From Ruminococcus sp. (GTDB lineage Bacteria; Bacillota; Clostridia; Oscillospirales; Ruminococcaceae): 36,334 bases of DNA. This document shows positions 31,435 to 36,334 of this stretch, piece by piece. The stretch is taken from assembly GCF_016287535.1 (NCBI RefSeq), contig NZ_JAEFAJ010000036.1:1-36334 (forward strand), given 5' to 3'. The stretch's first letter is position 1. Every line of letters begins with the position of its first letter. Under the pieces are notes generated by a model. It saw nothing but the letters and a program-made list of their open reading frames with translations, did no database searches and was not told where the DNA came from. The translations under genes were made by a program, and so were the position numbers.

Positions 31435-33327
31435 TTAGCATCGTCCTGAAACATCGTAAAATACCCGATTTTTAGATAGTCGTGAATTACTTTCCTTCGT
31501 TGATTGCAGCCTGTGCAGCATCGTCTTACGGGTAGTATTCTGATTCGTACTCAGATGTTCTGAAGGGAAATAGGATACGATTACTTTGTTATGTATGTCA
31601 GAAGCATCTTCATCAGATGCTTCTTCGTTGTTACCCATTAAAATGAGTGGATGCCTTTTATTTCCAGATACTGAAAGGTCTGTGCTTACTTCATTTGATT
31701 CTGTTAATCTGTAATTCCAGTAGTATGTGTCATTTTCAGGAACAATTGATACTAAAAACTTATCAAGGCATTGCTTTTTTATACTTTCATCTGTGACATC
31801 AATAAGTTCACCAAGAGCTTTGGTTATCTTTGTCAGATCTTCGATACAGCTGGAGTAGTGTTCCTGCTGCTCAGATATACTGTTTCTCTGGTTTTTGAGT
31901 GAATCAATCTCGTTTTCATAAGACTGACGCACATCTGCATATTCATCCTTGTTTATCTGTCCGTCAGCAAACATATCAATGAGATTTTTCTTTTTCTGCT
32001 GAAGTCTCTCAATCTGACCTTCAATGAAGCTGATATTATTTTCAGTGTGTTTTTGTGAATCTTCCCTGTAGTACTGAGCAATCTCATCACTGAGAGCAAG
32101 GAGATCTTTTTTTCTGTCCTGCCATACCTGATCAATAAAATAATCAGACATCATATCCATTTTCCACTCTGCAATACATGGAATATCACAGTATCCTGTT
32201 ACATCTATTCCTGTTTTGGCACGTGTTGAAGCCTTACCGAAACGAATCTGATTATAACAGATAAAACAGAAAGTGTTTTTACCATCTTTAGATTTGTGAT
32301 AAATATTCCTTCTGAAGCTTGAACCACATGAACAGCGCAGTTTATTTGTCCACATACATGATGACTTTGTCGTGCTTCTGCCGGTTACATTTCCATTATG
32401 AACTGTTGTAATTCTTTTCTTTGAATTTTTCAGTTTCTGTACTCTTTCCCATTGTTCCTCAGATATAATAGGCTCCCAGTCGCCTTTATGATATTCGTAA
32501 GTTTCCTTGTTACGGTTTACAATACGCTTTTGTTCAAGATAGTTATTGCTCCCACTTTTATTGTAACAAATATAGCCTTTATAGGTTGCATTATCGAGTA
32601 TTCTCAGTACAGTCGAAGGCTCCCAGCGTACTTTACCCGAAGCATTGAGACGATTTCTATCGGTAAGAATCTTACCGATTTTTGTTATACCGTTTCCTTC
32701 TTCATAAAGATCATAGATCATTTTTACAGTTTCAGCCTGTTCAGGATTGATAACATAAGTGTTTTCAGAAGGATCCCACTTACCATCAGGTCCAATATTT
32801 CTTTTCAGGTCGTAACCGAGGATATTTCCGCAGCCATAGAGAATATTCTTGCTTCTGCTTATGTGCTGACCGGCTCTTACTCTTTCGGAAACCTTGCGGC
32901 TTTCTTCCTGGGCAAGTGTTGCCATAATTGTCAGTCTGAGTTCTCCGTCGCCGTCCATAGTCCATATATTATCATCAACAAAATAGACTTCTATTTCACG
33001 ACTTTTGAGTTCTCTTGTATGAGTAAGCGTATCAACGGTATTTCTGGCAAAACGACATACTTCTCGCGTTACGATAAGATCAAACTTTCCTGTCTTTGAG
33101 TCTTCTATCATTTTCATGAAAGCAGGACGTTTCTTCGCCTGAGTTCCGGTGATACCTTCGTCTATGTATTTATCGACGACTTCCCAGTTGGGAAATCGTC
33201 TTGCGATATCGTCATACCACTGCATCTGGTTTTCCAGGGCAGAGAGCTGTGCTTCGTGTTCTGTAGATACTCTACCATAGAAAACGACCTTTCTCGGACG
33301 GTTGTGGTCTAAAATGATTCCAAACAT
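31435..33327 (-). CDS. Large serine recombinase (integrase)
   Basis: The start is ATG 33327 after AAGGAGGAAA; the frame to 33381 overlaps a small upstream gene. The 630-residue product has a resolvase catalytic domain with YGRVSTEHEAQLSALENQ (nucleophile Ser near residue 20), DEGITGTQAKKRPAF and the REVCRFARNT arginine region. A recombinase domain follows (GYDLKRN...WEPSTVLRILDNATYKGYI), then a zinc-ribbon domain with well-spaced cysteines (CMWTNKLRCSCG...CFICYN) and a coiled coil near residues 430-520. This is the TnpX-like family that moves integrative mobilizable elements. It lies at the chromosome junction, facing outward. Confidence 0.93.
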   Translation of the reverse strand: MFGIILDHNRPRKVVFYGRVSTEHEAQLSALENQMQWYDDIARRFPNWEVVDKYIDEGITGTQAKKRPAFMKMIEDSKTGKFDLIVTREVCRFARNTVDTLTHTRELKSREIEVYFVDDNIWTMDGDGELRLTIMATLAQEESRKVSERVRAGQHISRSKNILYGCGNILGYDLKRNIGPDGKWDPSENTYVINPEQAETVKMIYDLYEEGNGITKIGKILTDRNRLNASGKVRWEPSTVLRILDNATYKGYICYNKSGSNNYLEQKRIVNRNKETYEYHKGDWEPIISEEQWERVQKLKNSKKRITTVHNGNVTGRSTTKSSCMWTNKLRCSCGSSFRRNIYHKSKDGKNTFCFICYNQIRFGKASTRAKTGIDVTGYCDIPCIAEWKMDMMSDYFIDQVWQDRKKDLLALSDEIAQYYREDSQKHTENNISFIEGQIERLQQKKKNLIDMFADGQINKDEYADVRQSYENEIDSLKNQRNSISEQQEHYSSCIEDLTKITKALGELIDVTDESIKKQCLDKFLVSIVPENDTYYWNYRLTESNEVSTDLSVSGNKRHPLILMGNNEEASDEDASDIHNKVIVSYFPSEHLSTNQNTTRKTMLHRLQSTKESNSRLSKNRVFYDVSGRC

Positions 33328-33340
33328 AACAGTTTCCTCC

Positions 33341-33487
33341 TTAAAATACTTTACCTTTAAATTCCTTATATTTGTGTTCAACTACATTATCAAATGTAGG
33401 TTTGTTGATTATTCCTTCTTCGAGGAGACAAAGCAGCACAAGGTATCTCATGAATCTGCTGTCAACTTGCTTACAGGTGTTTTTCAT
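33341..33487 (-). CDS. 48-residue conserved-looking small ORF preceding the recombinase
   Basis: ATG 33487 lies 8 nt after AAGGAGAAG. The frame encodes 48 residues (MKNTCKQVDSRFM...KYKEFKGKVF) with a central hydrophobic run YLVLLCLLEEGII. Its TAA is part of the recombinase ribosome binding site, so the two genes are cotranscribed and coupled. It follows a strong promoter with an operator-like palindrome. I do not recognise a family; small proteins at this position may control recombination direction (inference). Confidence 0.6.
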   Translation of the reverse strand: MKNTCKQVDSRFMRYLVLLCLLEEGIINKPTFDNVVEHKYKEFKGKVF

Positions 33488-33506
33488 AATAATCACTTCT
33501 CCTTAT

Positions 33507-33535
33507 ACTTTACCACTTTAAAGTGCGATTGTCAA
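33507..33535 (-). promoter_or_regulatory. Promoter of the recombinase operon with a palindromic operator in its spacer
   Basis: On the minus strand TTGACA (33530-33535) and TAAAGT (33507-33512) are 17 bp apart. The spacer contains the perfect palindrome CACTTTAAAGTG (33514-33525). A repressor bound there would block polymerase directly. Confidence 0.65.
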
Positions 33536-33583
33536 GCCTGTTATCTAAAATTAATATATTTAAAGATACGAGGCTATGTATAA

Positions 33584-33601
33584 GGCGGCTCTTAGGCCGC
33601 C
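33584..33601. terminator. Hairpin after the antirepressor gene, possible weak terminator
   Basis: GGCGGC and GCCGCC form a 6-bp stem with a 6-nt loop 23 bp beyond the antirepressor stop. The following minus-strand sequence, TTATAC, is not a clear T run. Confidence 0.4.
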
Positions 33602-33623
33602 AAAAGGAGGATATAGATTGTTT

Positions 33624-34358
33624 TTAGCGGATTTGGATAAGGTTTATTTCCGTATCGTCCCTGACCGGGGTGATTCCAAATGAACTAAGGAATCTGTACA
33701 GAAATTCTACACCCTTCTGTGTCCATCGTGTATGCACATAGTTTCTGTAAGTGTTGGTTAAGAAATCATAACGTCGCCTTACTTCTGTTCTGACATATCC
33801 TTTTCCATCATATTCTTCAGTAAGATACCAAGTATCATCCGCTCTGATCTGTATTCCTAACCTGAAAAGAAGTTGATTAAAAATAGCAGCGGATGTTCCG
33901 TATTCATAAGCGATCTCTGATACAGTTATCAGTTTTCTGCTGCTCATTAGAATATCATAATATTCAGCTTTAGGTTCAAGGGAAGAAATACGATCTTCGA
34001 GTAAGGCGTTGCTTTCTCTGAGCTTTTCTTCTGCAAAATATGCACCGTTCTTTCTGATTGAAGGAAGCACTTCTGATGTTATCCAACGCTTGAACCTCTT
34101 TGCTGCTGGAAGTTTGCTTGAAAGAACGAGGCTGTAAAAACCAGATTCATTTATAAGTGTTGCCATCGTACCATTGACGGTGAACGATTCGTTCACCGTC
34201 TTGTCTTCATCATCTACATGATCTCGTAAGGCTTTTTGTGGGTTAGTATACTTTAATATTAAAGCTACATCTTTTCCAACAAGCCACGGTTCACCGTCAA
34301 TGGTGATTGTTCTTACTGAGCCGAACTCAGGGTTTTCAAAAATTGTAATTTCATTCAT
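33624..34358 (-). CDS. Phage-type antirepressor (Bro-N plus KilA-C-like domain)
   Basis: The chosen start is ATG 34358, 9 nt after GGAGG; ATG 34364 is too close. The 244-residue product has a BRO-N domain (ITIFENPEFGSVRTITIDGEPWLVGKDVALILKYTNPQKALRDHVDDEDK...TLINESGFYSLVLSSKLPAAKRFKRWITSEVLPSIRKNG). A helical linker then leads to an ANT/KilAC-like C-domain (MSSRKLITVSEIAYEYGTSAAIFNQLLFRLGIQ...TWYLTEEY...HTRWTQKGVEFLYRFL). Such proteins relieve repression of phage or element genes. It lies downstream of a broken mazF and upstream of the recombinase operon. Confidence 0.9.
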   Translation of the reverse strand: MNEITIFENPEFGSVRTITIDGEPWLVGKDVALILKYTNPQKALRDHVDDEDKTVNESFTVNGTMATLINESGFYSLVLSSKLPAAKRFKRWITSEVLPSIRKNGAYFAEEKLRESNALLEDRISSLEPKAEYYDILMSSRKLITVSEIAYEYGTSAAIFNQLLFRLGIQIRADDTWYLTEEYDGKGYVRTEVRRRYDFLTNTYRNYVHTRWTQKGVEFLYRFLSSFGITPVRDDTEINLIQIR

Positions 34359-34675
34359 TTTCATTTACCTCCGTTATATCAAAACTTACTGCTACTGCTC
34401 TGTCAACCTGTTCCATAACTTCGGGACTAAGTTTACAGAGCATTTTTCTTAGCCTCGACTTGTCCATTACCTGAATCTGTTCACAGAGTATCACAGAATC
34501 CTTGAAAAGCTTGTTGCTTTCAACAGGAACATGAACCGGAAGATTCCTTTTCTTCTTTGAAGAAGTTATTGGTGCGATCAGAGTCGTCGGACTGAAATGA
34601 TTTCCGACGTTGTTCTGAATGATAAGTACAGGTCTTTTCCCTCGCTGTTCACAACCTTTTCCGGTAGTCTCATTT
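34351..34675 (-). pseudogene. 5'-truncated mazF/pemK-like toxin gene
   Basis: The minus-strand frame from just after TAA (34676-34678) to TGA (34351-34353) encodes GCEQRGKRPVLIIQNNVGNHFSPTTLIAPITS..., then LPVHVP, VILCEQIQVMDKSRL and a C-terminal helix. This is the MazF/PemK toxin core. The conserved N-terminal strand with the GDIYYADL-type motif is missing, and no ATG, GTG or TTG lies before the core, so the gene looks inactivated by deletion or frameshift. Its end overlaps the antirepressor start. No mazE-type antitoxin gene is seen next to it. Confidence 0.7.
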
Positions 34676-34700
34676 TAGTCCCAGATTAGACTCAGCTTAT

Positions 34701-34723
34701 TTGTGACACCAGTGGTGACACAA
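34701..34723. repeat. 23-bp interrupted palindrome near the broken mazF
   Basis: TTGTG-A-CACCA-G-TGGTG-A-CACAA is symmetrical around the central G apart from an A opposite A. It could be an operator or a recombinase binding site. Confidence 0.5.
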
Positions 34724-34803
34724 GTTCATTCAGATAATATGTATCATAATATAATGTCATACCTGTATTTTTCATTCGATAAAATCTTATGACAATCTCA
34801 GCT

Positions 34804-35085
34804 TTAATACTGTGAGATTACGGATGAAATAGAGTAAAAAGCATCAACTAATGAGTTCTTTAAAATCAAAGAACTGATAAATGAAATAATCAAGGCTACA
34901 ATAGATATCACAATTTTATTGTTCGCAATAAAAGATTGCATTTTATATATGCTGCATATTAAATACACAATCGTTAAAAACAAGAAAAATCCAGAAAGAA
35001 AAACTGGCAGTAATATGAAAAAGCTTAAAATGGTATTTTCAGATGTTCGTGCTGTTTTATATATTATGTAAACAGCCGTAAACAT
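34804..35085 (-). CDS. Small two-helix membrane protein, uncertain
   Basis: The frame from ATG 35085 encodes 93 residues with two strong hydrophobic segments (LSFFILLPVFLSGFFLFLTIVYLIC and IVISIVALIISFISSLIL). The longer frame to 35169 would overlap the plus-strand sigma-like gene. Ribosome binding is weak (AAGG about 9 nt upstream). AT-rich composition alone can produce such hydrophobic frames, so reality as a gene is uncertain. Confidence 0.4.
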   Translation of the reverse strand: MFTAVYIIYKTARTSENTILSFFILLPVFLSGFFLFLTIVYLICSIYKMQSFIANNKIVISIVALIISFISSLILKNSLVDAFYSISSVISQY

Positions 35086-35106
35086 CTTACCGACCTTGTC
35101 GATCCT

Positions 35107-35448
35107 TTGGTTGAGTTTGAGACTAAGGCAGAGAAAAAGCGTTTTGAGGACAGGATCAACAGCTGCCACAAGAGCTTAACGCTTCTGGAACTGCTTGATA
35201 AAACGATAATCATGGTAAGGGATTATCCCGACAAAGGCAGGCTGTATTATGATATTCTATCCAGATATTACTTTGAAGATTATGGATATACCCATGATGA
35301 GATTATTTCCGTTCTTGAAATATCCCGTTCAAATTATTACAGGTGTTTTGATCAGGCTGTAGAATGCTTCTACAAGCTTCTTATTCCTGTTCTGAACTCA
35401 GAAGATTATGAGGTTGACGACGACCTCATACCTGTAAACTATGGCTGA
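35107..35448 (+). CDS. Sigma-70 region-4-like/ArpU-type protein, probably N-terminally truncated
   Basis: The frame reads LVEFETKAEKKRFEDRI...SLTLLELLDKTIIMVRDYPDKGRLYYDILSRYYFEDYGYTHDEIISVLEISRSNYYRCFDQAVECFYKLL. It ends in a helix-turn-helix (HDEIISVLEISRSNYYRCFDQA) like those of mobile-element-encoded sigma-like proteins. TTG 35107 has no good ribosome binding site. Sense-like coding (NSRKHLTDLVDP) continues upstream in frame to a TAA at 35026-35028 without an ATG. The true 5' end therefore appears lost or frameshifted. Confidence 0.6.
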   Translation: MVEFETKAEKKRFEDRINSCHKSLTLLELLDKTIIMVRDYPDKGRLYYDILSRYYFEDYGYTHDEIISVLEISRSNYYRCFDQAVECFYKLLIPVLNSEDYEVDDDLIPVNYG

Positions 35449-35463
35449 TTTGAAGAAATACTG

Positions 35464-35608
35464 GCGCCCGCAAAACGGGCGTCTTGAAAAAGTTAGTCAC
35501 GCACTGCGGTGCGTGGGTGGAAGGGAGCAAGCAACGCCTGTGTCCGTACACTTTCGATTTTTCAAGAAAAAATCGTGTCACAGGCACAGCTTGTTGGGAG
35601 ATTCCCAA
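35464..35608 (+). other. Candidate oriT region of the mobilizable element
   Basis: The 200-bp gap before mobC is dense in dyads: CGCCCG/CGGGCG (35465-35480) and CACGCA/TGCGTG near 35500-35515. A long imperfect hairpin follows, with arms GCCTGTG/CACAGGC (35536-35585) and inner CGATTTTT/AAAAAATCG. Last is TTGGGA-GAT-TCCCAA (35594-35608). Position immediately upstream of mobC and the relaxase is where origins of transfer usually lie. The nick site is not identified. Confidence 0.5.
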
Positions 35609-35653
35609 ACCCTTTCGTATGGTGTTAATAAACGATTATTTGAGGAGGCAGAT

Positions 35654-35983
35654 ATGGCAAATCGTGTAAGGAAAAACAAGATAACTTTCTTTGTTGATGA
35701 TGATGAAAGAGCAGTGATAAAGCTAAAAATGGATAAAATGAACATGAGCAATCTGTCGCTTTATCTAAGAAAGATGGCTCTTGAAGGACGTATCATAAAA
35801 GTAGATTATTCCATTTTCAATGATATAGGAAAATCTATTTCTGGCGTATCGAAAAACATCAATCAGATAGCAAAGCGTATAAATGCTACTGAAAACATTT
35901 ATACAGAAGATATGAGGCAGATAAAACAGAAACAGGAGGAAATATGGCAATTACTAAGATCCATAGAATCACGTCTACTCTGA
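35654..35983 (+). CDS. mobC: MobC-like relaxosome accessory protein
   Basis: The start is ATG 35654 after GAGGAGG; the longer frame to 35441 crosses the candidate oriT. The 109-residue product has an N-terminal ribbon-helix-helix-like segment (KNKITFFVDDDERAVIKLKMDKMNMSNLSLYLRKMALEGRI) and the C-terminal MobC region (GVSKNINQIAKRINAT...MRQIKQKQEEIWQLLRSIESRLL). Such proteins bind oriT and help the relaxase. It overlaps the relaxase gene by 40 bp. Confidence 0.85.
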   Translation: MANRVRKNKITFFVDDDERAVIKLKMDKMNMSNLSLYLRKMALEGRIIKVDYSIFNDIGKSISGVSKNINQIAKRINATENIYTEDMRQIKQKQEEIWQLLRSIESRLL

Positions 35984-36334
35984 ACAAAGCACTTGATTAT
36001 ATAAAGGATAAAAACAAAACAGATGATACCCTGCTTATCACAGGTTATGGATGTTCGCCTGAAATAGCTGACATAGAATTTGAACAGATCCGCAGAAATG
36101 CAATGAAGCCCGGTGGTACTCTGGCGTTTCACCTTATCCAATCATTTGCACCGGGTGAAGTTGATTATGAAACTGCTCATAAGATCGGAGTTGAACTTGC
36201 AGACAAGGTTCTGAGAAATCGTTTTCAGTATGTAGCTGCAACGCATATCGACAAAGATCATATCCACAATCATATCGTTTTCAATTCTGTAAGTTTTACA
36301 GATTATAACAAGTTTCATTCTACAGCTTCGGTCT
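35944..36334 (+). CDS. Relaxase / mobilization nuclease, N-terminal part
   Basis: ATG 35944 follows GGAGGAAAT inside mobC. The visible 130 residues match the relaxase domain: MAITKIHRITSTLNKALDYIKD (candidate catalytic Tyr at residue 18), GYGCSPEIADIEFEQIR, GGTLAFHLIQSFAPGEVDYETAHKIG and the metal-binding motif HIDKDHIHNHIVFNSV. It nicks oriT and pilots the strand into a recipient. The gene is cut by the window end. Confidence 0.9.
   Translation, partial: MAITKIHRITSTLNKALDYIKDKNKTDDTLLITGYGCSPEIADIEFEQIRRNAMKPGGTLAFHLIQSFAPGEVDYETAHKIGVELADKVLRNRFQYVAATHIDKDHIHNHIVFNSVSFTDYNKFHSTASV

Overview
The window looks like chromosomal DNA of a cellulolytic gut or rumen Clostridia of the Ruminococcus type (inference). 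The signs are a GH94 cellobiose phosphorylase, a ferredoxin-dependent 2-oxoacid oxidoreductase, spoVS beside ymdB, AGGAGG ribosome binding sites, consensus SigA promoters and hairpin-type dispersed repeats. Layout: 2-172 is the tail of an unknown gene. 364-3747 holds a P-loop ATPase gene followed by a four-subunit 2-oxoacid:ferredoxin oxidoreductase (VOR/KOR type). 3936-15190 is ordinary chromosome: an anchored alpha/beta hydrolase, a YgcG-like/zinc-ribbon membrane pair on the minus strand, citrate synthase, a small membrane protein, a GalM-like epimerase, a PEBP lipoprotein, a YgjP-like metalloprotease, a DUF4236 protein, YmdB, SpoVS and RecG. 15268-22361 (minus strand) is a compact nine-gene phage-derived cluster: small and large terminase, portal, major capsid protein, prohead protease, connector, tail-terminator-like, gpU-like and tail-hub-like genes. 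It has no integrase, replication, lysis, tape-measure or sheath gene, its genes are intact, and a host-type dispersed repeat sits inside it. 22639-31283 is chromosome again: an ECF transporter S component, cellobiose phosphorylase, an ECF sigma/anti-sigma pair, an HTH-desulforedoxin protein, and a T-box leader controlling an HTH-cupin-acyl-CoA synthetase fusion. 31347-36334 is the left part of an integrative mobilizable element: large serine recombinase, 48-residue leader ORF, antirepressor, broken mazF, small membrane ORF, sigma-like protein, candidate oriT, MobC and a relaxase cut by the window end. Two themes stand out. First, the T-box implies that uncharged tRNA switches on an acyl-CoA synthetase. 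With the VOR-type enzyme in the same window, this suggests a route from branched-chain or aromatic acids, through acyl-CoA and reductive carboxylation, to amino acids, as known physiologically for ruminococci (inference). Second, the phage-derived cluster looks retained rather than decaying and could be a domesticated or satellite-like particle module. All functional calls come from reading motifs; no database search was run.
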